Both the position numbers and the translations under genes were made by a program. 50,578 bases of DNA, taken from an uncultured PS1 clade bacterium (GTDB taxonomy: Bacteria > Pseudomonadota > Alphaproteobacteria > MED-G09). Position 1 is the first letter of the stretch, and every line of letters starts with the position of its first letter. The notes under the pieces are model-generated. The model made no database searches and was not told the origin of the DNA. It was given only the letters and a program-made list of their open reading frames with translations. Positions 41,515 to 50,578 of this stretch are shown in pieces. The DNA lies in NCBI GenBank assembly GCA_902609025.1, contig CACLQD010000003.1, positions 1 through 50,578 of the forward strand, written 5' to 3'.

Positions 41515-42933
41515 ATGAGTGAAATAAAAAAAGAAAAACAAAATCTTTCAGTTGTTAAAACTGGTGACGAAAGATCGCCAGATATTAGCTATACAGAATA
41601 CTTAATGGAAGATGCAAAAACAGTACCTGAATTTATGGTTGAGGAAACTTATGAATATCTTGGCTCTGAAGATATAGATACTTCCAGATATATTTCTAAA
41701 GAATTTTTTGAAAAGGAAAGAGACTGCATGTGGACTAGAGTCTGGCAATTTGCTTGCAGAGTAGAGGATATTCCTGAAGTTGGCGATAGTCTTGTTTACG
41801 ATATACTTGATTGGTCTTTTTTAATTGTGAGATCTGAGGAAGATAAAATTCAAGCTTTTTATAATAGCTGTTTGCACAGAGGAAGAAGAATTAAGACTGA
41901 ACGTGGATTTGGTAAGGATTTACAATGTCCTTTTCATGGTTTTTGTTGGAATTTAGATGGATCATTAAAATTTACTCCTGCTCCATGGGATTTTCAGCAC
42001 ATAAAAGATAGAGATTTTAAACTTCCAGAAGTTAGAGTTGAGATTTGGGAAGGTTTTGTATTTATTAATATGGATGATAAAGCTGTCTCACTAGAAGAAT
42101 ACCTTGCTCCTCTTCCGGAACATCATAAAAGATGGAATCTAGGTGATTGTAAAAAAGTTATTCATGTTTCAAAAGTAGTTCCAGGTAACTGGAAGACAGT
42201 TCAAGAAGCATTTATGGAGTCTTTTCATGCAACATTAATTCATCCTGAAATTTTACCTTTCCAGGCAGATGAAAATGCACGTTATGATATTTACGGCGAT
42301 CATATGAACAGAAATATTGCTTTAACAGGAAAACCAAGTCCAAATTTGAAAAATGTAGATGAGCAGGAAATACTAGACACCATATTTTATGGATCTGGTC
42401 GAATGGCTGCAGATGATAAGATTCTTGTTCCAGAAGGCGAAGAAGCTAGAAAGGTTGCAGCTCAATCAATGAGAGATGCCTTTGAAGAAGCCGATGGGCA
42501 TGATTACTCTGATAAATCAGATGCAGAAATGCTTGATGCAATAGTTTATAATGTATTTCCAAATTTTTCACCTTGGGGTGGCTTTCCAAGAAACCTTATC
42601 TATAGATTTCGACCAAATGGAAATAGAGAAGACTCTGCAATAATGGAAGCTATGTTTTTGCAAAGAAATCATAAAGATCCTGATAAGCAAGAAAAATATG
42701 AACCAATCCCAATACATTATCTTAATGAAGATGAAAACTGGGATGATGCTGAAGAATTAACTGGTATAGGTTTTATTTTTGATCAAGATATGGGTAACAT
42801 ACCTGAGGTTGAAAGAGGTATTCGAGCTAGTAAATCTGGTAAATTAACATATGCAAATTATCAAGAAAGTAGGCTTAGACATTACCATCAAACAATGGAT
42901 AAATATATTGCAAAGGGTCCTTTTAAGCCTTAA
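41515..42933 (+). CDS. Rieske [2Fe-2S] oxygenase alpha subunit (paralog 4)
   Basis: CLHRGRRIKTERGFGKDLQCPFHGF; QEAFMESFHATLIHP. Confidence 0.92.
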   Translation: MSEIKKEKQNLSVVKTGDERSPDISYTEYLMEDAKTVPEFMVEETYEYLGSEDIDTSRYISKEFFEKERDCMWTRVWQFACRVEDIPEVGDSLVYDILDWSFLIVRSEEDKIQAFYNSCLHRGRRIKTERGFGKDLQCPFHGFCWNLDGSLKFTPAPWDFQHIKDRDFKLPEVRVEIWEGFVFINMDDKAVSLEEYLAPLPEHHKRWNLGDCKKVIHVSKVVPGNWKTVQEAFMESFHATLIHPEILPFQADENARYDIYGDHMNRNIALTGKPSPNLKNVDEQEILDTIFYGSGRMAADDKILVPEGEEARKVAAQSMRDAFEEADGHDYSDKSDAEMLDAIVYNVFPNFSPWGGFPRNLIYRFRPNGNREDSAIMEAMFLQRNHKDPDKQEKYEPIPIHYLNEDENWDDAEELTGIGFIFDQDMGNIPEVERGIRASKSGKLTYANYQESRLRHYHQTMDKYIAKGPFKP

Positions 42934-43697
42934 GCAGTGCTTCCTCCATCAACAGTATAAACTGAGCCTGTAACAAATGAACTATCATCGCTTGCAAGAA
43001 AAAGCATTACTTTGGCTACATCTTCCGGTTTACCATACCTACCTAATGGAATATTAGATTCCATAAGATCTTTTGCTTGCTTAGATTCACCCGGCATCAA
43101 TCCTTCCTCTAGACTTCTCATCATTCTTGTCTCAACCGGAGAAGGGTTAACTGTGTTTACTCTTATATTTTTGTCAGCGCATTCTTTTGCAGCAGATTTC
43201 ATCAAACCAATTACGGCATGCTTACTTGTTGCATAGGCACCTATTTGTGGTGCACCAGATAAACCTGCTATACTAGAAGTTATAATAAAACTTCCGCCTC
43301 CTCTATCAGTTAGTGCCGGAATGGATGCCTTTAATCCTAAAAAAGGCCCTTTCACATTTACAGCCATGACTTGATCGAATTTTTCAATGTCATAATCTTC
43401 TAAATTTTTAACATCACCTTCAATACCTGCATTTGCAACAAAAATATCAAGACCACCAAATTTCTTTTTTGCTATTTCTACAGCTCTTAAATTATCCTCA
43501 ATACATGTTACATCACCTGTGCAATAGCTGAGGTGATTAGAACCAATTTCTTGGCACAAGTTTTTTAAGTCGCTTTCATTTAAATCAAAAAGTAATACAT
43601 CAGAGCCTTCATTTAAAAATTCTATTGCTGTTGCCTTTCCTATTCCACCAGCCCCACCGGTAATTATAGCAACTTTATTATCTAATTTTTTAATCAT
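42930..43697 (-). CDS. SDR family oxidoreductase
   Basis: VAIITGGAGGIGKATA, VANAGIEG, ITSSIAGLSG, YATSKHAVIGL. Confidence 0.92.
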   Translation of the reverse strand: MIKKLDNKVAIITGGAGGIGKATAIEFLNEGSDVLLFDLNESDLKNLCQEIGSNHLSYCTGDVTCIEDNLRAVEIAKKKFGGLDIFVANAGIEGDVKNLEDYDIEKFDQVMAVNVKGPFLGLKASIPALTDRGGGSFIITSSIAGLSGAPQIGAYATSKHAVIGLMKSAAKECADKNIRVNTVNPSPVETRMMRSLEEGLMPGESKQAKDLMESNIPLGRYGKPEDVAKVMLFLASDDSSFVTGSVYTVDGGSTA

Positions 43698-43706
43698 TGA
43701 AATTCG

Positions 43707-44594
43707 CTATGAAGTATCTTTTACTAAATCACTTTGCGGAGGCAATGATGAAAAATCATCTATTTTTTCTCCAAAAATTCTTTCAGGACTTACCGAGTCC
43801 ATTGTTCCTTTTTTATCATCAGGGTCAGTGTAAAAACCAAGTACATATCCACCTTTAGAATATCCAATTAGCGATCTTAATTCAGGTGAAAAATTCTTAG
43901 CGACTTCAGGAGGATGAGATAGATACTGATTTTCCTCTTGCCTTAACCAGTTCAAAGCATAATGCATAAAAACTCCAGTTCTAATCTCAGTATCAGTGGA
44001 ATTTTTTCCACCTCCGTGAAGAACAGTCCCAGTATAAAGCAATACTGAGCCAGAAGACATTTCAGCATAAGCAATTTCATGCTCACTAGGAGTTTTATCT
44101 TTATCCCATTTATGTGAACCTGGAACAACTTGAGTAGCACCATTTTCTTTAGTGAAATCAGTTAAAGCCCAAATTGTACTGAAATGAGTTTCTATTTTTC
44201 TTGGAATATATCCACCCCAGATACCCCTATCGCGATGAAGTATCTGTTTTGATTCTCCAGGACCAATACTAACGGCTGAAGTGAAGTGAAGTTGATACCC
44301 ATCACCATAAGGTTCAAGGAAATTACAAGCTAGATTATTTATAAGGGGATGAAGAGCTAGATTTTGGCAACCAACTGATCTTGCTAACAAGCCTCCTACT
44401 CTTTTAGTCTCAAAACCAGTAAATTCAGTCTTTCCTTTAATATAATTATTTAAATAAGGATCTAGCTCATCTTTAATCTGGCTTAATAAATCATTATCTA
44501 GAACATCATCTAAGATTAATGCTGCATCTTGATCAATGACACTCAGGATATCCTCTTGAGATGCATCGGCTTTCAAGTGTTTTATATCAGCCAT
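43707..44594 (-). CDS. Phytanoyl-CoA dioxygenase (PhyH) family protein
   Basis: LHRDRGIWGGYIP (HxD), LYTGTVLHGGGKN distal His, Fe(II)/2OG-type fold. Confidence 0.85.
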   Translation of the reverse strand: MADIKHLKADASQEDILSVIDQDAALILDDVLDNDLLSQIKDELDPYLNNYIKGKTEFTGFETKRVGGLLARSVGCQNLALHPLINNLACNFLEPYGDGYQLHFTSAVSIGPGESKQILHRDRGIWGGYIPRKIETHFSTIWALTDFTKENGATQVVPGSHKWDKDKTPSEHEIAYAEMSSGSVLLYTGTVLHGGGKNSTDTEIRTGVFMHYALNWLRQEENQYLSHPPEVAKNFSPELRSLIGYSKGGYVLGFYTDPDDKKGTMDSVSPERIFGEKIDDFSSLPPQSDLVKDTS

Positions 44595-44597
44595 TTA

Positions 44598-45050
44598 TCA
44601 AATCCATCGCCTAACTTTTTTCATATATACTTTGAATTCTTCACCAAAGAGCTCAAGCATGGCATTCTCTTCAGGAATAATTTGAAAGTAAGTAATATAT
44701 CCAACAAATAAGGGTAAGAAAATTAGACCTACAATTAAACCGTTATAAATAGATAAACCTAATAAAAACAACAACATACCTAAATACATAGGATTACGTG
44801 TAATCTTAAAAAAACCATCAGTTACTAATTTAGAGGTCTCATTGGGTTTCATAGGATTAACAGTTGTATCTTTCTTTTTAAAATTTCTTGCTGAAGAAAA
44901 AGTTACAAAAAAACCTAATAGTATAAAAAATATTGAAATATATATTTTAAAGGGTAAATCGACAGATGGAAAATTGTCTGAAAAATAGAAAATCATAATA
45001 GCAAATAATATTGTTACTACTGGTGGTGGTATTTTTGTATTTAAAAACAT
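44598..45050 (-). CDS. Isoprenylcysteine carboxyl methyltransferase-family membrane protein
   Basis: LVTDGFFKITRNPMYLGMLLFLLG, IPEENAMLELFGEEFKVYMKKVRRW. Confidence 0.85.
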   Translation of the reverse strand: MFLNTKIPPPVVTILFAIMIFYFSDNFPSVDLPFKIYISIFFILLGFFVTFSSARNFKKKDTTVNPMKPNETSKLVTDGFFKITRNPMYLGMLLFLLGLSIYNGLIVGLIFLPLFVGYITYFQIIPEENAMLELFGEEFKVYMKKVRRWI

Positions 45051-45460
45051 TATTGCTGACGAATTCCTCTAGAAACCAATCTATGACGATATATTTTCCA
45101 ATCTCCATCAACTCTCTTCATATCTGTTTCATATGTTGCCCAAAGAGTAAGTATTTCACCCTCAGGTTCTTTAAGATAATGTAAAGCTTGAACATCTGTT
45201 CTGCAGTGGGCGTCATCGCCATTAATTGAGGCAAGTTGGGGGCCTAGCATATGTTGAGTAGGGCCATAATTTGATAGCGCACCTTTCACATATTCAACCC
45301 AATTATCTCTTCCATTTATAGGTTGTTCACCAAAATCTAAAATCTCGACATCTTCGATAAAACATGAAGAATAAAGATCAAAATCACGCTCATCAACACC
45401 TGCTGCATATCTAAGCATAACATCTTGTAAAGCAATTCTATCCGCTACATGATCACTCAT
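45050..45460 (-). CDS. SnoaL/NTF2-like protein
   Basis: DRIALQDVMLRYAAGVDERDFDLYSSCFIEDVEILDFG; start revised to MSDHVADRI at 45460. Confidence 0.82.
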   Translation of the reverse strand: MSDHVADRIALQDVMLRYAAGVDERDFDLYSSCFIEDVEILDFGEQPINGRDNWVEYVKGALSNYGPTQHMLGPQLASINGDDAHCRTDVQALHYLKEPEGEILTLWATYETDMKRVDGDWKIYRHRLVSRGIRQQ

Positions 45461-45540
45461 AGTCTTCCCCTTTAAAAATATATTTTTATTTAAGCATAAA
45501 TTTTGGCATAATTTAAATAATAAGTGAGAATAATAAAACA

Positions 45541-46698
45541 ATGTCAGAAATAAAACCTTTCAAAATCGAAATTGCTGATGAAGATATAAATAAATTAAGA
45601 AGCAGAATCGAATCTACCCGATGGCCAGAAAAAGAAACTGTAAACGACTGGAACCAAGGAACCCCTTTATCTTATATGAAAGAAGTTAGTGAATATTGGA
45701 TTAATAACTATAACTGGAAAGAAAGAGAAAAGTATTATAATTCTTTTGATCAATATATTACGACTATAGATGAACTTGATATTCATTTCGTTCATGTTAA
45801 AAGTGAAATTGAAAACGCAACACCATTAATTATGAGCCATGGTTGGCCTGGTTCAATTGTAGAATTTCATAAAATAATAAGACCTCTTGTTGATCCTCTT
45901 AATTATGGAGGAAAGAAAGAAGATGCATTCCATGTTGTGTGCCCTACTCTTCCTGGATATGGATTTTCTAGCAAACCATCAAAGGATGGAACAGGAGTTG
46001 ATAAAATTGCTGAAATTTGGAACCAATTAATGAATAAAATTGGCTATAAAAATTACTTCGCGCAAGGTGGTGATTGGGGTTCAGCCATAACAATTGCTAT
46101 TGGAAAGCAGAACAAAGGTAATTGTTTAGGACTACATGTTAACATGCCTTTTGCTCCACCAACTAAGGAGGCTATGGAAAATCCAAGTGAAAGAGATAAA
46201 ATTGCATTTGAAGGCTTAAATTATTATCAAGAATGGGGATCTGGTTATTCTAAACAGCAAAGTACAAGACCACAAACTTTAGGATATAGCCTTGTAGACT
46301 CCCCAATTGGTCAAGCGGCTTGGATAATAGAAAAATTCTATGAATGGACTGATTGTGATGGCCATCCAGAAAACGTTCTTACAAAAGAAGAGTTAATCGA
46401 TAATATTATGTTTTACTGGTTAACAAAAAGTGGAGCGTCCTCAGCACGTCTTTATTGGGAGAGCTTTGGATCATTTGGAGGAAATCCTAACGAAAAGCTT
46501 ACACTACCGATTGGTTGTAGTATTTTTCCAAAAGAAATTTCTCGTACTCCAAAAGCTTGGGCCGAACAAGTCTACTCAAATATTGTTTATTGGAATGAAT
46601 TAGAAAAAGGCGGTCATTTTGCAGCATTTGAACAACCTGAAATTTTTATAAATGAAATTAGAAATTGTTTCCGAACAATGCGCGACAATTTATCTTAA
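45541..46698 (+). CDS. Epoxide hydrolase, alpha/beta fold with N-terminal EHN domain
   Basis: KPFKIEIADEDINKLRSRIESTRWP, MSHGWPGSIVEFHKII, YFAQGGDWGSAI, GGHFAAFEQPE. Confidence 0.93.
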   Translation: MSEIKPFKIEIADEDINKLRSRIESTRWPEKETVNDWNQGTPLSYMKEVSEYWINNYNWKEREKYYNSFDQYITTIDELDIHFVHVKSEIENATPLIMSHGWPGSIVEFHKIIRPLVDPLNYGGKKEDAFHVVCPTLPGYGFSSKPSKDGTGVDKIAEIWNQLMNKIGYKNYFAQGGDWGSAITIAIGKQNKGNCLGLHVNMPFAPPTKEAMENPSERDKIAFEGLNYYQEWGSGYSKQQSTRPQTLGYSLVDSPIGQAAWIIEKFYEWTDCDGHPENVLTKEELIDNIMFYWLTKSGASSARLYWESFGSFGGNPNEKLTLPIGCSIFPKEISRTPKAWAEQVYSNIVYWNELEKGGHFAAFEQPEIFINEIRNCFRTMRDNLS

Positions 46699-46757
46699 TA
46701 TAAACATTGCAGTTTCTACAATAGGACTTATTTTCGTTGCAGTGTAGGGAGAATTAA

Positions 46758-47846
46758 ATGGTTAGGTTATTACTTTTATTATCAATTCTATTGTTTTCAA
46801 TCAATATATCGGCAATGTCGACTGCTATTGGACATGGCCCAATAGGCTTAATGGCTGATCATTTCCATAAAAAAGGAGAGTGGATGATATCTCTTAGGGT
46901 ATCGAATATGGAAATGAAAAAAAATACTTTGGATGGCAAAAATATTTCAGATATTGAAGTTTTAAATCAGCCTAATCCTTCTTTCAAAATGTCTTCTATG
47001 AACGACATGCCTATGATGGAAATGTCATCAATGAAAATGCCTAAAAATCTAAGTGTAATTCCAAGAAAAATGACTATGAGAATGATTATGCTTGGGGCGA
47101 TGTATGCGCCATCTGATAAAATAACTCTAATGGGCATGGCAATGTTCAATGAAAAGGAAATGGAATTGGATACATATAGAGGAATGATGAATAGAAACTA
47201 TTTAGGATCATTCGAAACCTCATCATCAGATTTATCAAAAATATCATTATCAGCATTATTTAATCTTCATGAAAGTGAAAGCTCAAGATGGCATTTAATA
47301 GGTGGATTAGAGAAAAGCATTGGTGAAAATACAAAAAAAGGAATGGTTTTAACGCCAATGAACACAAATACCTCAATTACTTTGCCATACGGTATGCAGC
47401 CAAGTGATAAAGCTTTAAGATTATTAACTGGAGTTACAAATGTTACTAAAATAAATAATTTTGTTTTAGGTAACCAAATTTTTTTTAGAAAAAGTATTGA
47501 AGAAGAAGACTGGAATTTTGGCGATGAATTTGAATATAACCTTTGGTTTCAAGGTTCATTTAATGACAATATTTCATATTCATTAAGGTTAAATTATTTA
47601 GATACTGATTCAATAAACGGAAAAAATGAAAATATAATGGCCCCTGTTCAAACAGCAAATCCAAGAAATTATGGTGGTGAGATCTTAAACATCGGAATAG
47701 GTTTTAATTTCATAACAAATTTTTTACCTGGAAAACACTCTGATAGGTTAGCAATCGAGTATATTATACCCATTGACCAAGATAAAAGTGGTTTACAAAT
47801 GAAGAATGAAGCTAAATTTATAATAGGTTTTCAAAAATCGTTATAA
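46758..47846 (+). CDS. Methionine-rich exported, probably outer-membrane beta-barrel protein
   Basis: Signal peptide; GPIGLMADHFHKKGEWMISLRVSNMEM and many Met residues in 90-150; beta-rich C-terminus. Confidence 0.65.
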   Translation: MVRLLLLLSILLFSINISAMSTAIGHGPIGLMADHFHKKGEWMISLRVSNMEMKKNTLDGKNISDIEVLNQPNPSFKMSSMNDMPMMEMSSMKMPKNLSVIPRKMTMRMIMLGAMYAPSDKITLMGMAMFNEKEMELDTYRGMMNRNYLGSFETSSSDLSKISLSALFNLHESESSRWHLIGGLEKSIGENTKKGMVLTPMNTNTSITLPYGMQPSDKALRLLTGVTNVTKINNFVLGNQIFFRKSIEEEDWNFGDEFEYNLWFQGSFNDNISYSLRLNYLDTDSINGKNENIMAPVQTANPRNYGGEILNIGIGFNFITNFLPGKHSDRLAIEYIIPIDQDKSGLQMKNEAKFIIGFQKSL

Positions 47847-47848
47847 AA

Positions 47849-48181
47849 TTAAATTTTTATTAAAAAATTTAGAATTGTTACAGAAATCACTGTTACTAAA
47901 ATACTTATTAAAAAAGCTATATAAAAACCAAATTTTGAGATGACAAAAGGAAAAATTAAAAACATTGGTATAGTTGGAACAATATAAAGCAATGTGTAGG
48001 ACACATGTGATGAAATTTTTTCATCAGAATTTCCATCATAATACATCCATAAAATAATAAGCAATGTCATTATAGGCATTGCGGCTATTAGGCCACTTAG
48101 CTTATCATTAACTTTGGCAATTTCACTAATAAGGACTATAAGACCGGCAGTTACTATTATTTTAATTATCAAAAAAATCAT
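47849..48181 (-). CDS. Small membrane protein (DUF3147-like)
   Basis: 110 aa, multiple TM; EIAKVNDKLSGLIAAMPIMTLLIILWMYYDG. Confidence 0.65.
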   Translation of the reverse strand: MIFLIIKIIVTAGLIVLISEIAKVNDKLSGLIAAMPIMTLLIILWMYYDGNSDEKISSHVSYTLLYIVPTIPMFLIFPFVISKFGFYIAFLISILVTVISVTILNFLIKI

Positions 48182-48183
48182 GT

Positions 48184-49245
48184 TTAATTTATTTTTGTGA
48201 TTTCAATCTTTTCAGAATTAGGCGGTAAAATTACCAATGTTCCGTCATCAGATAATGTCCATTCCTTTCTAATATCATTCACACCTCTAACAAACATTCT
48301 CTCCATCAAAGCATTTCTTGGTGCAGGAGTAAGATGATAAAAAACCAAATGCTTCACATTTGCCTGATTTGCAATTTCAGCGGCCTCAATAGGCGTTGTA
48401 TGATAAGTCACTATATCAGCCATAATTTTTGCAGCTAAATTATTGCCAACTTTTTTATTTTCATTTTCCAAAATTTTTACAATGTGGTTAGCTTGTGCCT
48501 CATGAAATAAAACATCAGCATTTTTAGAATTCTTAATTGTATTTTCCGTAGATATTGTATCACCGCTTATTACAATAGACCTTCCCTTATAATCAAAACG
48601 AAAACCTAAAGCCGGTTCAATCGGATCATGAATTACCTTGAAAGCAGTTACTTTCAAACCATTATCGTCAATTATAATTGGATTTGATAAATCAATGGTA
48701 AATGTTTCGTATCCAGCAAAATTAAGTGGAGCGACCTTATTTCCGTGGTGCTCATTTCTGAATTGGTAATCTAATTTATATGCGTCCTCAAAACCATTAA
48801 CAACATCTTCAACTCCTTCAGGTCCATAAACTTTTAATTTTTCAGATTTAGTAGGATTATTAACCCATGTATTTAAGTGTAAATCAGCAAGATCAGATAT
48901 ATGATCAGAATGAAGATGTGTAAAAAGAACGGCCTTCACAGGAGTTAGATCTACTCCCCAATTTCTCAAATTACTAATACTGCCATCACCAACATCAACT
49001 ACATACAAGTTCTGACCAGCCTTAATGATAATACAGGTTTCAGCTCTTCCAGGTGAAGGTAAAGGAGATCTACTGCCACAAACTAAAGCACTTAGTCCAT
49101 CATCAGGTAAAGAAACTGGATTTGAAAGGACGTTTTTTATAACATTTGTTACAACTCTATCCTGAATTGCAGGAACTCTAGATAAAACGAATAAGCTAAT
49201 TAGAAATATTACTAATATAAGAATTATATATTTAATTATTTTCAA
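48184..49245 (-). CDS. MBL-fold hydrolase (RNase Z/arylsulfatase-like)
   Basis: N-terminal TM; LFTHLHSDHISDLADL, ISGDTISTENT, HLVFYHLTPAPRN. Confidence 0.87.
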   Translation of the reverse strand: MKIIKYIILILVIFLISLFVLSRVPAIQDRVVTNVIKNVLSNPVSLPDDGLSALVCGSRSPLPSPGRAETCIIIKAGQNLYVVDVGDGSISNLRNWGVDLTPVKAVLFTHLHSDHISDLADLHLNTWVNNPTKSEKLKVYGPEGVEDVVNGFEDAYKLDYQFRNEHHGNKVAPLNFAGYETFTIDLSNPIIIDDNGLKVTAFKVIHDPIEPALGFRFDYKGRSIVISGDTISTENTIKNSKNADVLFHEAQANHIVKILENENKKVGNNLAAKIMADIVTYHTTPIEAAEIANQANVKHLVFYHLTPAPRNALMERMFVRGVNDIRKEWTLSDDGTLVILPPNSEKIEITKIN

Positions 49246-49718
49246 TTTGCTCTCTTTAAAGATAAAACAAAAAATATTGTCAATAAGATCAGAATGTATG
49301 GAGCCATATAAAAACCAGGCGTACCTGCTGTATTATAATCATTAATCACATCACCACCTCTACCAAAAAATGGATAATAAATAACTCTTAATCCCCACTC
49401 AAAAATCCAAAATAAATACATTAATGGTATAAATGACCGGTATTTAATGATTGCAATCCAACAAGCAATACAAAAAATTAATTGGGCAAATCCCCAAATA
49501 GAGAAAAAACGATAAATTAATGGCATAGGATCGGGATCACCCGTCAAAACAACAATATTTGCAATTTCATGCAATCCAAAGGGTTCAAAAAACATATGTA
49601 TTGCTGAGCGCCAAGTCATAAGAGTAAGAAATAGTATAAGTGCCCATAGGGCTATTCTATTTCCTGAATAGTTATTGTTCGCGTTTTCAGGAAATATCTT
49701 ATTAAAAAAATCTACCAA
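49242..49718 (-). CDS. Small membrane protein of unknown function
   Basis: 158 aa, multiple TM, within the same-strand operon. Confidence 0.6.
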   Translation of the reverse strand: MVDFFNKIFPENANNNYSGNRIALWALILFLTLMTWRSAIHMFFEPFGLHEIANIVVLTGDPDPMPLIYRFFSIWGFAQLIFCIACWIAIIKYRSFIPLMYLFWIFEWGLRVIYYPFFGRGGDVINDYNTAGTPGFYMAPYILILLTIFFVLSLKRAN

Positions 49719-50296
49719 CCAAACTCTCCTGTTTTAGTTTCAATATTAAGTTGGCCTTTTAAACCTGCGGCACGATGTTTTTCACTTTCTCTATAATCCG
49801 CATCCATAATCATTTCCATCATAGCTTTTCGGCTGGGATATTTAGCAATTGCGATTACATCCCAAAGTTCCCCTACTTCGCCTAACATCAACCGTTCAAC
49901 TCTTCCTGAAAAAATTGGTTCAGCTCCAACTTTTTTGAGATGTCCTTGCACTTCTTGTCCATAAATTAAGTAAGCCTCTTCACCGGTTAAATTAGTTTCC
50001 CTTCCATCTTCATATTCTGCTTTATCTTTAAATTTTAATAAATTAACCATAAATATAGGTGTATCAATATCACCTTCCATAAAACCTTTCATTTGCTCAT
50101 CATTTGGTACTAATGCATTTTTTACTTCCATAATCTCAACTCCATTAATTTCTTTTACAGATAATTCCGACCTTTCTCCAGACCCTCGCGCTTCAAGAAT
50201 AAGGGGATATATTTCAAAAATAATATTTGCTCGATAATTCCAACCAACACTTACTAAAATTATACATACACTAATAATAATTACAAAATTCTTCAT
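49712..50296 (-). CDS. Membrane-anchored DUF1330-like protein
   Basis: N-terminal TM, then FMVNLLKFKDKAEYEDG...GEEAYLIYGQEVQGHLKKVGAEPIFSG...AIAKYPSRKAMMEMIMDADYRESEKHRAAGL. Confidence 0.78.
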   Translation of the reverse strand: MKNFVIIISVCIILVSVGWNYRANIIFEIYPLILEARGSGERSELSVKEINGVEIMEVKNALVPNDEQMKGFMEGDIDTPIFMVNLLKFKDKAEYEDGRETNLTGEEAYLIYGQEVQGHLKKVGAEPIFSGRVERLMLGEVGELWDVIAIAKYPSRKAMMEMIMDADYRESEKHRAAGLKGQLNIETKTGEFGW

Positions 50297-50578
50297 TTAT
50301 TTTCCTTTATAAAGTCTATTAGAATCCCTGAAAGTTTTTTAGACCTTTTCCATTGAAAAAAATGGCCCCCACCAATATGGGGTGCGCTTTTTGCATTTGG
50401 ACACATATTTAATACATCTTGTTCAATTCCATTTGTTACAGGATCATCACCGGCAAAAACACTTAGAAATGGTTTGTCCCATTTACTAAAAAATTCTCTT
50501 GCTTTCTTCTGTTCTTCAAGAGATTGATCAGGAATTATAGGCACTTGACTTGGCATTGCTCTAGGGCCCATTTTGTAA
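50293..50578 (-). CDS. Alpha/beta hydrolase, haloalkane-dehalogenase-like C-terminus, partial (runs off the right edge)
   Basis: GPRAMPSQVPIIPDQSLEEQKKAREFFSKWDKPFLSVFAGDDPVTNG...GGGHFFQW; frame stays open to 50578 upstream of the track's Met. Confidence 0.8.
   Translation of the reverse strand, partial: YKMGPRAMPSQVPIIPDQSLEEQKKAREFFSKWDKPFLSVFAGDDPVTNGIEQDVLNMCPNAKSAPHIGGGHFFQWKRSKKLSGILIDFIKENK

Noticed and set aside
43952-44143. 63-aa ORF in an alternative frame within the PhyH gene
   Set aside because: Out-of-frame shadow of a motif-supported CDS.

Overview
This is an AT-rich window, probably from a low-GC marine alphaproteobacterium. That placement is inferred from ccrM next to rnhB, the ispH-thrB-rnhA-peroxiredoxin order, and the split gcvPA/gcvPB. 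The left half (about 1-24 kb) is mostly housekeeping: gshA (partial), rsmE, ubiA, ccrM, rnhB, a gcvT-gcvH-gcvPA-gcvPB operon behind a tandem glycine riboswitch, ispH, thrB, rnhA, yqgE, thrC and hemH. The right half (about 24-50.6 kb) is accessory and metabolic. It has an orphan C5-cytosine methyltransferase overlapping a bicupin gene, a beta-propeller phytase beside a TonB-dependent receptor, and a dense oxidative-catabolism region. That region contains four paralogous Rieske oxygenase alpha subunits, four SnoaL/NTF2-like small proteins, an EthD protein, SDRs, a PhyH dioxygenase, an epoxide hydrolase, metallo-beta-lactamase-fold hydrolases and the end of a haloalkane-dehalogenase-like gene. 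No rRNA, tRNA, CRISPR array or transposase was recognised. The most notable leads are the Rieske/NTF2 catabolic island with no local electron-transfer partners, the phytase/TonB receptor pair, a 36.1-36.5 kb intergenic region with an unlisted 50-aa very basic ORF and a Fur-like palindrome, a Gfo/Idh/MocA-aldo/keto reductase fusion, and recurrent TTAA-overlapping convergent stop codons. All family calls come from reading motifs by eye; no database search was run.
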